64,000 bases of DNA, taken from Pseudomonas putida. Its GTDB lineage: Bacteria; Pseudomonadota; Gammaproteobacteria; Pseudomonadales; Pseudomonadaceae. The notes beneath the pieces were generated by a model that saw only the letters and a program-made list of their open reading frames with translations, was not told the origin of the DNA and did no database searches. Each line of letters opens with the position of its first letter. Within the stretch, counting starts at the first letter, position 1. Shown here one piece after another: positions 16,781 through 25,008 of this stretch. The stretch covers positions 2,914,001 to 2,978,000 of the forward strand of contig NZ_CP011789.1 of NCBI RefSeq assembly GCF_001636055.1, written 5' to 3'. A program made the position numbers and the translations under genes.

Positions 16781-17086
16781 GTTGTGTTGTTCCCGGGCCC
16801 TGTGGTGCAGCAAAAATAAGACAGCAAGATGACAGAGGAATGACTGGTGGCGAAATGCTTCTATCCACCGCAGCCTGCTCCTTTGTGTGCAGGAGCAAGC
16901 GTCTTGTTCAAAATCTAGAGGCCAGTCCAACCCCTGTGGGAGCGGCCTTGTGCCGCGATCGGGCGCGAAGCGGCCGTAAAACCAGGCGCCGAGATCTATC
17001 AGGAAAACCTCGGTTGCCGAGTTTGCGGCCGCTTCGCGCCCGATCGCGGCACAAGGCCGCTCCTACACCGAGATCGGTGTGCTCTG
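16781..17086. other. Intergenic region containing a REP pair
   Basis: About 306 bases between two minus-strand genes. The left part would hold the promoter of the GGDEF-EAL gene. The right part is a pair of inverted REP elements described separately. No gene is supported here. Confidence 0.5.
16935..17067. repeat. Inverted pair of REP elements (BIME-like)
   Basis: Two copies of a roughly 44-base Pseudomonas REP sequence face each other. The left copy (16935-16977) begins TGTGGGAGCGGCCTTGTGCC, and its near-perfect reverse complement occupies 17024-17067, separated by about 46 bases. The pair can fold into a very large hairpin and lies just past the 3' end of the enoyl-CoA hydratase gene, where it may also stabilise or end the transcript. 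Confidence 0.85.
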
Positions 17087-17833
17087 CTACTGGTTGACCA
17101 ACGCCTGCAACGCCGCCCGGGCTTCATCGCTGGCCAGGCACTGGATAAACAGTTCGCCCTCGCGCCGCACGGTCTCTTCCAGCTCCCGTCGCTGCCCATC
17201 CTTGAGCAGGCGTTTGCTGATGCGCAAGGCCTGCTGCGGCATGGCCTGCAAGCGTCGGGCAAGCGCTACCGCGGCCGCCAGGCACTGTTCGCCGTCGTCA
17301 TGCAGCTCATTGGCCAGGCCCCAGGCCAGTGCCTGTTCGCCGCTGAGCAACTCGTTGGCCAGCAGCAATCGCGCCGCCCGCTGATGCCCGAGCAGGCGTG
17401 GCAGCAGCAGGCTCGAGCCGAATTCCGGGCACACGCCCAAGGGCGTGAAGGGCATGCGCAGTTTCGCCGATCGACTGACCAGCACCTGGTCGCAGTGCAG
17501 CAACAGGGTGCAGCCGATGCCGATGGCGGGGCCGTTGACGGCGGCGAGCAGCGGCTTGTCCAGTGCCAGCACGGTGCGCATCATGCGAAACACCGGGCTG
17601 TCCAGATCACGTGGGGGGGTGTCGAGAAAGTCGCGCAGGTCATTGCCGGCGCTGAAGCACGCCGTGCCGCCGGTCAGCAGCATCACCTCGACGGCCGGGT
17701 CTTCGCTGGCCGCCTGCAGATGGCGGTCCAGCTCGCTGTACATCGCGCTGCTTAGCGCGTTGAGCTTGTCGGGGCGGTTGAAGGTCAGGGTCAGTAAACC
17801 CTGGTCGAGGCTGCAGGTGATCAGGTCGGACAT
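17087..17833 (-). CDS. Enoyl-CoA hydratase/isomerase family protein
   Basis: 248 residues from ATG 17833 (MSDLITCSLDQG). Crotonase fold: FNRPDKLNALS, the oxyanion-hole stretches TACFSAGNDLRDF and AAVNGPAIGIGCTLL, and PLGVCPEFGSSLLLPR, which carries a Glu at a catalytic position. The family hydrates or isomerises enoyl-CoA thioesters in the cytoplasm. The gene is divergent from the TetR regulator, with a palindromic candidate operator in between, so it is probably controlled by that regulator together with the acyl-CoA genes at 24183-28287. The substrate is unknown. A longer in-frame start at 17932 would overrun the operator and is rejected. Confidence 0.85.
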   Translation of the reverse strand: MSDLITCSLDQGLLTLTFNRPDKLNALSSAMYSELDRHLQAASEDPAVEVMLLTGGTACFSAGNDLRDFLDTPPRDLDSPVFRMMRTVLALDKPLLAAVNGPAIGIGCTLLLHCDQVLVSRSAKLRMPFTPLGVCPEFGSSLLLPRLLGHQRAARLLLANELLSGEQALAWGLANELHDDGEQCLAAAVALARRLQAMPQQALRISKRLLKDGQRRELEETVRREGELFIQCLASDEARAALQALVNQ

Positions 17834-17888
17834 GGCTGGGATTCTTGTTATTGGCCGGAGCACAGGGTTTATCACGCGCTGCGCCTTG

Positions 17889-17904
17889 TTGTACAGTCGT
17901 TCAG
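17889..17904. promoter_or_regulatory. Candidate TetR operator, copy 1
   Basis: TTGTAC-AGTC-GTTCAG, an imperfect palindrome in the gap between the divergent enoyl-CoA hydratase and tetR genes. Similar sites occur at 18572-18587 and 24122-24137. It lies 26 bases before the tetR start, where binding would block both promoters. Confidence 0.6.
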
Positions 17905-17930
17905 TCCAACCCGCCGCGACGAGAATCCGC

Positions 17931-18575
17931 ATGACCCAGGAAGCCCGCTACAACCGCATGGCACCCGAAGAGCGCAAGGCCATCCTGGTCCAGGCGACCC
18001 TGGCCTGTCTCAAGCGCGATGGCTTCCAGGGCGCGTCGATCCGCAAGATCTCCGCCGAGGCAGGGGTGTCGGTAGGGCTGATCAGTCACCATTATTCGGG
18101 TAAGGACGAACTGGTCGCCGAGGCCTACCGCGCTGTGACTGGGCGGGTCATGGGCCTGCTGCGCGAGGCCATGGCGCAGGCCGCACCCAATGCCCGCGAG
18201 CGCCTGTCGGCGTTCTTTCGCGGATCGTTCTGCGCCGAGTTGCTCGACCCGCAGTTGCTCGACGCCTGGCTGGCCTTCTGGGGGGCGGTGAAAACCGCCG
18301 AGGCGATCAATCAGGCGCACGACCACTCCTACTCCGAATACCGCAACGAACTGGCCGCACTGCTGGCGGCGCTGGCCGGCGAGGAGGGCTGGCAGGCCTT
18401 CGACGCGGACCTCGCCGCGATCAGCCTGAGCGCCTTGCTCGATGGCCTGTGGCTCGAATCGGGGCTCAATCCCAACACCTTCACCCCGGAACAGGGCGTG
18501 CAGATCTGCGAGGCCTGGGTCGATGGCCTGCAGGCCGGCGGGCGTCGGCGCTTCAGCCTGCCGGGAGGCTGTTGA
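17931..18575 (+). CDS. TetR/AcrR-family regulator (BetI-like) of the aru locus
   Basis: 214 residues from ATG 17931 (MTQEARYNRMAPEERKAILV). The N-terminal helix-turn-helix is ASIRKISAEAGVSVGLISHHYSGK (about 36-59), typical of the BetI branch. The C-terminal ligand domain (LDAWLAFWGAVKTAEAINQAH, FDADLAAISLSALLDGLWLE) also resembles BetI. Three TTGNNC-N4-GTTYAG palindromes lie before this gene, before aruR and before the acyl-CoA/aruIH operon, so it probably represses the locus until a ligand binds. The ligand is not known; a catabolic intermediate or its CoA ester is a reasonable guess. Confidence 0.85.
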   Translation: MTQEARYNRMAPEERKAILVQATLACLKRDGFQGASIRKISAEAGVSVGLISHHYSGKDELVAEAYRAVTGRVMGLLREAMAQAAPNARERLSAFFRGSFCAELLDPQLLDAWLAFWGAVKTAEAINQAHDHSYSEYRNELAALLAALAGEEGWQAFDADLAAISLSALLDGLWLESGLNPNTFTPEQGVQICEAWVDGLQAGGRRRFSLPGGC

Positions 18576-18587
18576 TCGGTCGTTCAG
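18572..18587. promoter_or_regulatory. Candidate TetR operator, copy 2
   Basis: TTGATC-GGTC-GTTCAG overlaps the tetR stop codon and lies 58 bases before the aruR start. It shares the right half-site GTTCAG and the TC before it with copy 1. Confidence 0.5.
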
Positions 18588-18645
18588 TACCGGGTAGGCT
18601 GCTGGCGCGGGTTTCAGAACAACATCAAAGAAGAGACCACACGCA

Positions 18646-19362
18646 ATGACACCTCGGGTACTGGTCGTCGACGACGATCCGCTCATTCGTGACCTGTTGC
18701 AGGCCTATCTCGCGCGAGAAGGCTACGACGTACGCTGCGCCGACACCGCCGAAGAGGCCGAGCGCTACCTGGCCAGCCAGCCGGTGGACCTGGTCATGCT
18801 CGACATCCGCCTGCCAGGCAAGGACGGCCTGACCCTGACCCGCGAGCTGCGGGTGCGCTCGGAGGTCGGCATCATCCTGATCACTGGCCGCAACGATGAT
18901 ATCGACCGCATTGTCGGCCTTGAATGCGGCGCCGACGACTATGTGATCAAGCCCCTCAACCCGCGTGAACTCGTGTCGCGGGCCAAGAACCTGATCCGTC
19001 GCGTGCGCCACGCCCAGACAACCCGCCCTGGCGCCATCGCCAGCCCTTGCCTCAAGCAGTTCGCCGACTGGGCGCTGGACAGCGATCGACGCCGGTTGAT
19101 CGACCCGCAGGGCGGTGAAACCTTGCTGACCCATGGCGAGTTCCAGCTGCTCAGCGTGTTCCTGCGCAACAGTGGCCACACCCTCAGCCGCGACCAGTTG
19201 ATGGACCAGATCCGCAACCGCGAGTGGGTGCCCAACGACCGTTCCATCGACGTGCTGGTTGGCCGTCTGCGGCGCAAGTTGCACGACGACCCGGCCGAGC
19301 CGCAACTGATCATCACCATCCACGGCACCGGCTACCTGTTCACCGCCAGCGTGGCGGCCTGA
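18646..19362 (+). CDS. aruR: OmpR-family response regulator AruR-like
   Basis: 238 residues. The receiver domain is at about 4-120 with the acidic pair D10/D11, the phosphorylation site Asp53 (VMLDIRLPG) and Lys in VIKPLNP. The C-terminal winged helix (about 140-235) ends LHDDPAEPQLIITIHGTGYLF. Sequence style is close to TorR/AruR. It is the first gene of a three-gene phosphorelay unit with a binding protein and a hybrid kinase. In P. aeruginosa AruRS activates the arginine transaminase genes aruHI; the same genes occur downstream here, which supports the name. A TetR-type operator lies upstream. Confidence 0.85.
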   Translation: MTPRVLVVDDDPLIRDLLQAYLAREGYDVRCADTAEEAERYLASQPVDLVMLDIRLPGKDGLTLTRELRVRSEVGIILITGRNDDIDRIVGLECGADDYVIKPLNPRELVSRAKNLIRRVRHAQTTRPGAIASPCLKQFADWALDSDRRRLIDPQGGETLLTHGEFQLLSVFLRNSGHTLSRDQLMDQIRNREWVPNDRSIDVLVGRLRRKLHDDPAEPQLIITIHGTGYLFTASVAA

Positions 19363-19366
19363 GGCC

Positions 19367-20140
19367 ATGCGCGGCCTGGGCCTCGCCTGGCTGTTGCTGC
19401 TGAGCGTGCAGGCGCTGGCCGCAGCGCCGGTGCGTTACTGCGACTACCCGGTGTACCCGCCGGTGTCGTGGAGCGATGGCAAGCAGGTGCGTGGCCTGGC
19501 GCCGACCGTGGTGCGCGAGTTGTTCGCTCGGCTCGGGCTGGAGGTCGAGATCGTGGTGCTGGGCAACTGGAAGCGCTGCCTGCTGGATGCAGCCGAAGGA
19601 CGGGTGGATGTGGTGCTGGCCTACAGCAGCGACCAACGTGATCAAGGCATGCGCTTCTCCCGAGTGCCGGTACTGCGCGAGGAGGTCGCGGTATTCGTCA
19701 ACCGCAAGCGACCGGTGCATTTCGAACAGCTCGACGATCTTGCCAGCTATCGCGGCGGACTGCTGTTCGGCGAAAGCTACGGCCCGGCCTTCGACCGTTT
19801 CGTTGCCCGTCACCAGAACATCGAATGGGTGTCGTCCAGCCAGCAGAATTTCGGCAAGCTGATTCGCGGGCGCATCGACTTCGTGATCCAGGAACGGCGC
19901 ACTGGCGAGTTGTTCGTCGAGCACCTGCCCGGCGCAGGCGATATCCAGGCGCTGCCCGCGGCGCTGAGTGTCGACTATCTGCGAGTCGCCGTTTCACGCC
20001 ATAGCCCCTTGAGCCAGCGCATGGATGAGATCGACGCGCAGTTGCAGCAGATGAGCGAGCGCGGCGAAATCGACAACTGGCTGCATCAGAGCGAAGTGAC
20101 CTACCGCGACATGATCGGGCAACCGGCAGGTGCGCGATGA
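19367..20140 (+). CDS. Periplasmic solute-binding protein of the AruRS phosphorelay
   Basis: 257 residues starting 4 bases after the aruR stop. It has a signal peptide (LAWLLLLSVQALAAAP) and a family 3 solute-binding fold (YPVYPPVSWSDGKQVRGLAP, LLDAAEGRVDVVLAYSSDQRD, LIRGRIDFVIQERR). There are no transporter genes beside it. Its stop overlaps the start of the hybrid kinase gene (ATGA), so it most likely presents a ligand to the kinase's periplasmic domain, as TorT does for TorS. Arginine or a derivative is the obvious candidate ligand from context, not shown by the sequence. Confidence 0.82.
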   Translation: MRGLGLAWLLLLSVQALAAAPVRYCDYPVYPPVSWSDGKQVRGLAPTVVRELFARLGLEVEIVVLGNWKRCLLDAAEGRVDVVLAYSSDQRDQGMRFSRVPVLREEVAVFVNRKRPVHFEQLDDLASYRGGLLFGESYGPAFDRFVARHQNIEWVSSSQQNFGKLIRGRIDFVIQERRTGELFVEHLPGAGDIQALPAALSVDYLRVAVSRHSPLSQRMDEIDAQLQQMSERGEIDNWLHQSEVTYRDMIGQPAGAR

Positions 20141-22389
20141 TTCGTCTGCGCGCCGACGGCCTGCTGCGCCGCCTGCTGCTGTTCATCCTGCTGTTCAGCC
20201 TGTGCTTCACCGTGCTGGCCAGCGCGGTGCAGCTGTATTTCGAGTACCGCCGCGAAATGCGCGATATCGACGCGCGCATGGAGCTGATCCGCGCCGGTTA
20301 CCTGGCGAGCCTGGAGCGCAGCCTGTGGGACCTGGACCAGGAGCAGCTCAACGTTCAGTTGCGCGGGCTGGTGGACTTCTCCGATGTGGCTCGGGTGCGG
20401 CTGGACAGCAGCGACTTCCAGCTGCTGCAAGGCCAGGCCGAACCTGCCGGGCCACTGCGCGTCGAGCGGTTCGCCCTGGACTTCCAGCCGCCCTCCGGGC
20501 CGCCGAGGCACTTGGGGGAACTCGAGGTGAGCATCGACTTGGGCGCGGTGCACCAGCGCCTGTTCGCCACCGGGCTGACCAGCCTGCTATGGATGAGCGT
20601 GTTTCTCTGCGGGCTGGCGGTGGCGCTGTCCGGGCTGTTCTACCGCCTGGTCACCCGCCACTTGCAGGTGATGGCCGAGTTTGCCCGGCGCGTGGCGGCG
20701 GGCCAGTGGCAGGAGCCGCTACGCCTGGACAAGCGGCGTTCGCCACGCGCCGATGAGATCGACACCGTGGCCCACGCCCTGGACGACATGCGCCAGGCGA
20801 TCCTCAGCGATATCGAGCGCCGCGAGCAGGATCGCCTGGCCCTGCAGGACAAGCGTGACGAACTGCAGGCCATGGTCGAGCGGCGCACCGAAAGCCTGGC
20901 CCGGGCCAAGGACGAAGCCGAGGCGGCGAACCTGGCCAAGTCGCGCTTCCTGGCGACCATGAGCCACGAGTTGCGCACGCCGCTCAACGGCATTCTCGGC
21001 ATGGCCGAACTGCTGCGTACAAGCAGCTTCGACACGTTGGGCCGCAAGCGTCTGGAGGCGCTGTACAAGGCCGGCGAAGGGTTGTCGAGCATCCTCAACG
21101 AGGTGCTGTTCTTCGCCCGTCTGGAAGAAGGTGAAAGCCACCCGGAGCCCGTTAATTTTGCCCTGCGCCAGCTGTGCAGCGAGGTGCTGACCCTGCTCGA
21201 GCCGCGCGCCACCGCCAATGGCACCGAGCTGGACTGCCATATCGATGCCCGGTTGGCGCCCCATCAGTTCGGCGCCGAGCAGTACCTGCGCCAGGTGCTG
21301 AGCAACCTGCTGGCCAATGCGATCAAGTTCACCGAAGGCGGCCGGGTCAGCCTCGAGGTGCGCGTGCTGCAGGGGCAGTGGTTGCGGGTGCAGGTCAGCG
21401 ATGACGGCATCGGCATCGCCCCGGCAATGCAGGCGCGGATCTTCGAGCGCTTCACCCAGGCCAGTGAAACCGTGGCTCGGCGTTACGGCGGTACGGGCTT
21501 GGGGCTTGCAATCTGCAAGCACCTGATCGAACGCCTGGGCGGTCGGATCGGCGTGGATAGCCGCGAAGGGCAGGGCAGTTGCTTCTGGTTCGAGGTGGAG
21601 CTGCCCGCGGGGCGTGACGTCGCCGCCCTGTCAGCCAGCCAGGGGCTTCCGCCTGCCCTCGAGATCCTGGTGGTCGAGGATGTGGCGCTCAACCGCGAGG
21701 TGGCGGGCGGCTTGCTCGAGCGTGACGGTCACCGGGTCAGCTTCGCCGAGGATGCGGCGCAGGCGCTGGCGGTCTGCGCACAACGACGCTTCGACCTGCT
21801 GCTGCTGGATGTGCACCTGCCAGGCATGAGCGGTGTCGAGTTGTGCCGGCAACTGCGCGCGGGCGCCGGGCCGAATCGGCAGACGCGAATCCTGGCCCTG
21901 ACGGCGGGCGTGCAACCGGCCGTGGTACGCGGCTACCTGGAAGCCGGGATGCAAGGGGTGCTGGCCAAACCGTTGCGCCTGGATCGACTGCGCCGTGCAC
22001 TGGCCCAGGCCGAGCCGCTGGTGCTCGAGCCCGATGCACACACCGCCCTGGATCTGGCCCTGCTGCAAACCCATCGCCAGTTGCTCGGCGAGCAGAAGGT
22101 GCAGGGGCTGCTGGCGACCCTGCGCCAGAGCCTCGAGGCGCAGCGCGGGGCTTTGCTCGACGCCCAGCACCTGGGGGACTGCACCCAGGCCGCAGACTTG
22201 GCCCATCGCCTGGCGGGCAGCAGCGATTCGTTGGGGCTGAGCGGGTTGGCGACGGCGTTGAGGCAGGTCGAGCAAGCAGCAGTGGCTCTGGACAGCCAGG
22301 CGCTGCAAGCGCTGGCAGACAGTACGCGAACCGCCCTGGATGCCGCGCTCATCCTGCTGGAGCAGTTGATCCAGAGCGCTCGTACATAA
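20137..22389 (+). CDS. aruS: Hybrid sensor histidine kinase AruS-like (HisKA-HATPase-REC-HPt)
   Basis: 750 residues. Membrane helix 1 is at about 12-34, a small periplasmic loop follows, and helix 2 is at about 146-168, then HAMP and a coiled coil. The HisKA domain has His277 ([18 protein letters not shown]), and the ATPase has N-box NLLANAIKF and GTGLGLAI. The receiver domain has Asp558 ([13 protein letters not shown]), and the C-terminal HPt domain has His690 (AHRLAGSS). This is a full four-step phosphorelay ending on AruR Asp53. It sits in the inner membrane and likely reads the upstream-encoded binding protein. The name follows the linked aruHI genes and is by synteny. Confidence 0.87.
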   Translation: MIRLRADGLLRRLLLFILLFSLCFTVLASAVQLYFEYRREMRDIDARMELIRAGYLASLERSLWDLDQEQLNVQLRGLVDFSDVARVRLDSSDFQLLQGQAEPAGPLRVERFALDFQPPSGPPRHLGELEVSIDLGAVHQRLFATGLTSLLWMSVFLCGLAVALSGLFYRLVTRHLQVMAEFARRVAAGQWQEPLRLDKRRSPRADEIDTVAHALDDMRQAILSDIERREQDRLALQDKRDELQAMVERRTESLARAKDEAEAANLAKSRFLATMSHELRTPLNGILGMAELLRTSSFDTLGRKRLEALYKAGEGLSSILNEVLFFARLEEGESHPEPVNFALRQLCSEVLTLLEPRATANGTELDCHIDARLAPHQFGAEQYLRQVLSNLLANAIKFTEGGRVSLEVRVLQGQWLRVQVSDDGIGIAPAMQARIFERFTQASETVARRYGGTGLGLAICKHLIERLGGRIGVDSREGQGSCFWFEVELPAGRDVAALSASQGLPPALEILVVEDVALNREVAGGLLERDGHRVSFAEDAAQALAVCAQRRFDLLLLDVHLPGMSGVELCRQLRAGAGPNRQTRILALTAGVQPAVVRGYLEAGMQGVLAKPLRLDRLRRALAQAEPLVLEPDAHTALDLALLQTHRQLLGEQKVQGLLATLRQSLEAQRGALLDAQHLGDCTQAADLAHRLAGSSDSLGLSGLATALRQVEQAAVALDSQALQALADSTRTALDAALILLEQLIQSART

Positions 22390-22392
22390 TTC

Positions 22393-22441
22393 TTACGACT
22401 TTTTACATCTTCGATCCCAAGCTTCAACGTCCGCTTACATC
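22393..22441 (+). promoter_or_regulatory. Repeated TTAC(A/G)(T/A)C elements, possible AruR boxes
   Basis: TTACGAC (22393-22399), TTACATC (22403-22409) and TTACATC (22435-22441) lie in the gap after aruS and before the permease. The first two are 10 bases apart, the spacing typical of direct repeats bound by OmpR-family regulators. Function is inferred from position only. Confidence 0.3.
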
Positions 22442-22446
22442 GCTTT

Positions 22447-22495
22447 CCAATAATCCCTGACAACCGTGTGGTTCGCGGTCCGTCAGGCTTATTGG
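22447..22495. promoter_or_regulatory. Long imperfect inverted repeat before the permease
   Basis: The left arm starting CCAATAATCCCTGAC (22447) pairs with the right arm GTCAGGCTTATTGG ending at 22495, apart from one bulge and one mismatch. No T-run follows, so it is more likely an mRNA leader structure or operator than a simple terminator. It ends 11 bases before a small leader ORF. Confidence 0.4.
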
Positions 22496-22506
22496 AGATA
22501 AGAATA

Positions 22507-22560
22507 ATGAAAGGTCCCAAAGCTCAGCCCAACACCATGCTGGAGGTGCTTCATGTCTGA
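22507..22560 (+). CDS. Possible 17-residue leader peptide coupled to the permease
   Basis: The ATG at 22507 follows a GGAGATAAG purine stretch and encodes a 17-residue peptide, MKGPKAQPNTMLEVLHV. Its stop (22558-22560) lies just inside the start of the permease gene (ATG 22553) in a different frame, so translation could be coupled. With the inverted repeat just upstream, this looks like a translated leader. It contains no run of arginine codons that would suggest classical attenuation. It may be chance. Confidence 0.3.
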   Translation: MKGPKAQPNTMLEVLHV

Positions 22561-23965
22561 GCCCTCCGAACGCAAAGGCATCCACCTCACTCGCGCGCTC
22601 AAGAGCCGGCACATTTTCATGCTGTCGCTGGGCGGTGTGATCGGCACCGGCCTGTTCATGGGCTCGGGGGTGACCATCAACCAGGGTGGCCCGATGGGGG
22701 CGATCCTGGCCTACCTGGTGGCAGGCTTCCTGATGTACCTGGTGATGGTCTGCCTGGGTGAGCTGTCGGTGCAGATGCCGGTATCGGGCTCGTTCCAGGC
22801 CCACGCGACAAAATACATCGGCCCGGCCACGGGCTTCATGATTGGCTGGGTGTACTGGATGAGCTGGGCCACCACCGTGGGCCTGGAGTTCACCGCCGCC
22901 GGCATGCTGATGACCCGCTGGTTCCCCGAGGTGCCGATCTGGTACTGGTCGGCGCTGTTCGTTGCCGTGCTGTTCGGCCTCAACGCCTTGGCGACCCGGG
23001 CTTTCGGCGAGGCCGAGTACTGGTTCTCGGGGATCAAGGTCGCGGCGATCCTGGGCTTCATCATCGTCGGTATCCTGGTCATCTTCGGCGCCATCCCGCT
23101 GACCAGCGGCGCACCGGCATCGATGCTCGACAATCTGGTTGGCGACTCGCTGTTCCCCAACGGGCTGCCTGCGGTGTTCGCAGTGATGATGACCGTGGTC
23201 TACGCCTTCCAGGGCTGCGAGATCATGGGCGTGGCGGCGGGCGAGACCGACCAGCCGGAAAAGAGCATTCCGCGGGCGGTGCGCAACGTGGTGTTCCGCG
23301 TACTGATCTTCTACGTGCTGGCCATCGCGGTGCTGTCGGCCATCGTGCCGTGGCAGCAGGCGGGGCTGATGGAGAGCCCGTTCGTGCAGGTGTTCGACAT
23401 GGTCGGTATCCCGTACGCGGCCGACCTGATGAACTTCGTCATCCTCACCGCCATTCTCTCGGTGGGCAACTCGGGGTTGTACGCCTCCACGCGCATCCTC
23501 TGGGCCATGTCCAAGAGCGGCATGGCCCCGAAAAGCCTGTCGCCGTTGAGTTCGCGCGGTGTGCCGCTGCGAGCGCTGAGCATCACCCTGTGCTTTGCCC
23601 TGGTGTCGCTGATGACCAGCTTCATTGCCGCCGACACCTTGTTCATGGTGCTGATGGCGGTGAGCGGAATGTCCGGGACCGTGACCTGGATCGTCATCGC
23701 CCTGGCGCAGTACCGCTTCCGCCGTGCGTTCCTGCGCGAGGGCGGCAAGCTCGAGGACATCAAGTACCGCGCGCCGTTGTACCCGCTGATCCCGCTGCTG
23801 TGCATCACCCTGTGCAGCTCGCTGTTCGTGTTCCTGGCGCTGGATGAAACGCAGAGGCCGTCGCTGTACTGGGGCTTTGGCTTCATTGCCCTGTGCTACC
23901 TGGCGTACTTCGTGATGAACCGCAAGCGCTCGCAGACCTTCGTGCCGACGGCGCCTGGGGTTTGA
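22553..23965 (+). CDS. APC-superfamily amino acid permease (AAT type)
   Basis: 470 residues with about 12 membrane helices. It starts MSEPSERKGIHLTRALKSRH, and the first helix carries the AAT-family signature MLSLGGVIGTGLFMGSG. Later EIMGVAAGETDQPEKSIPRAV is the conserved loop of this family (LysP, AroP and MmuP relatives). A GGAGG site lies 7 bases before the start. It follows aruS, and P. aeruginosa has a permease at the same place in its aru locus as I recall it, so uptake of arginine or a related amino acid is likely but not proven. Confidence 0.87.
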   Translation: MSEPSERKGIHLTRALKSRHIFMLSLGGVIGTGLFMGSGVTINQGGPMGAILAYLVAGFLMYLVMVCLGELSVQMPVSGSFQAHATKYIGPATGFMIGWVYWMSWATTVGLEFTAAGMLMTRWFPEVPIWYWSALFVAVLFGLNALATRAFGEAEYWFSGIKVAAILGFIIVGILVIFGAIPLTSGAPASMLDNLVGDSLFPNGLPAVFAVMMTVVYAFQGCEIMGVAAGETDQPEKSIPRAVRNVVFRVLIFYVLAIAVLSAIVPWQQAGLMESPFVQVFDMVGIPYAADLMNFVILTAILSVGNSGLYASTRILWAMSKSGMAPKSLSPLSSRGVPLRALSITLCFALVSLMTSFIAADTLFMVLMAVSGMSGTVTWIVIALAQYRFRRAFLREGGKLEDIKYRAPLYPLIPLLCITLCSSLFVFLALDETQRPSLYWGFGFIALCYLAYFVMNRKRSQTFVPTAPGV

Positions 23966-23989
23966 ATCTTCGCTGAAACCACTGGCCCT

Positions 23990-24046
23990 ATCGCGCGGCC
24001 CGCTCCTACAGATGCGATCTCTGTAGGAGCGGGCTTGTCCCGCGAT
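23990..24046. repeat. REP-type palindrome pair
   Basis: Two inverted REP-like arms, ATCGCGCGGCCCGCTCCTACAG (23990-24011) and CTGTAGGAGCGGGCTTGTCC (from 24021), lie in the gap between the permease and the acyl-CoA gene operon. The central CTCCTACAG/CTGTAGGAG pairing is perfect. It may terminate or process the permease transcript. Confidence 0.75.
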
Positions 24047-24121
24047 GAGGCCCTCCGCAACACCCCCAAACCCCGATTGTTCGAAGTTGTAACAGCCCCA
24101 TATGCGCCAATTGCCGCCTTG

Positions 24122-24137
24122 TTGAACACTCGTTTAG
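24122..24137. promoter_or_regulatory. Candidate TetR operator, copy 3
   Basis: TTGAAC-ACTC-GTTTAG lies 46 bases before the acyl-CoA/aruIH operon. Its left half TTGAAC and right half GTTTAG form the best palindrome of the three copies, and it shares the same layout with 17889-17904 and 18572-18587. Confidence 0.6.
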
Positions 24138-24182
24138 TATCTTCTCCAAGCCCACCCCAACCACAACAACTCGAGGCTTCCC

Positions 24183-24965
24183 ATGACCAGCCTGTTGACC
24201 ACCCTCGAAGCCGGTGTCGCCTGGATCACGCTCAACCGCCCCGACCAGCGCAATGCCCTGGACATCCCCACCCTCAAGCACCTGCACAGCCTGCTCGGAG
24301 ACTTCAACGCCGACCCCGCCGTGCGCGTGGTGGTACTGACTGGCAGTGGGCGCAGCTTCTGCGCTGGCGCCGACCTTGCCGAATGGGCCGAGGCCGAGGC
24401 TCGCGGCGCCTTGGAAAGCTACGGCTGGACCGAAACCGCCCATGCCTTGATGCAGCGCCTGCACACCCTCGACAAACCCACCCTCGCCGCGATCAACGGC
24501 ACCGCCGTCGGCGCCGGCATGGACCTGACCCTGTGCTGCGACCTGCGCATCGCCGCCGCTTCGGCGCGCTTCAAGGCTGGCTACACCAGCATGGCCTACA
24601 GCCCTGACGCGGGCGCCAGTTGGCACCTGCCGCGGTTGATCGGCAGCGAGCAGGCCAAGCGCCTGCTGTTTCTCGACGAGCTGTGGGGCGCCGAACGGGC
24701 ACTCGCCGCAGGCCTGGTGGGCGAAGTCTGTGCCGACGATCAACTGCTGAGCGTGACCGCCGAACTCGCCTCCCGCCTGGCCCAGGGCCCGACCTTCGCC
24801 TTCGCCCAGACCAAGCGCCTGATCCGCGACGGTGCCCAGCGCACCCTGGCCGAGCAATTGTCTGCAGAACTGGCCGCCGGGCTGCTGTGCGGGCGCAGCG
24901 AGGACGGTGCCGAGGCACTGCGCGCCTCCGTCGAGCGCAGGCCCGCGCGCTTCGTCGGCAAATGA
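24183..24965 (+). CDS. Enoyl-CoA hydratase/isomerase, first gene of the acyl-CoA/aruIH operon
   Basis: 260 residues. Crotonase signatures are LNRPDQRNALDIP, GSGRSFCAGADLAEW (oxyanion hole, about 54-68) and AAINGTAVGAGMDLTL. At the usual second catalytic position the sequence reads YSPDAGASWHLPRLIG, with Asp instead of Glu, so the activity may be isomerase or thioesterase-like rather than a standard hydratase. It starts an operon with an acyl-CoA dehydrogenase, an acyl-CoA ligase, AruI and AruH. The TetR-type operator copy 3 is just upstream. The substrate is presumably a short-chain CoA thioester tied to arginine breakdown, but this is inference. Confidence 0.87.
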   Translation: MTSLLTTLEAGVAWITLNRPDQRNALDIPTLKHLHSLLGDFNADPAVRVVVLTGSGRSFCAGADLAEWAEAEARGALESYGWTETAHALMQRLHTLDKPTLAAINGTAVGAGMDLTLCCDLRIAAASARFKAGYTSMAYSPDAGASWHLPRLIGSEQAKRLLFLDELWGAERALAAGLVGEVCADDQLLSVTAELASRLAQGPTFAFAQTKRLIRDGAQRTLAEQLSAELAAGLLCGRSEDGAEALRASVERRPARFVGK

Positions 24966-25008
24966 CCTTCCAGCACCTCCCTCAGTACCTTCTCCAGGAC
25001 CATGCCAG

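Noticed and set aside
17445..17930. N-terminal extension of the TetR gene
   Set aside because: The extension overlaps the enoyl-CoA hydratase on the other strand and the operator; the protein starts naturally at 17931.
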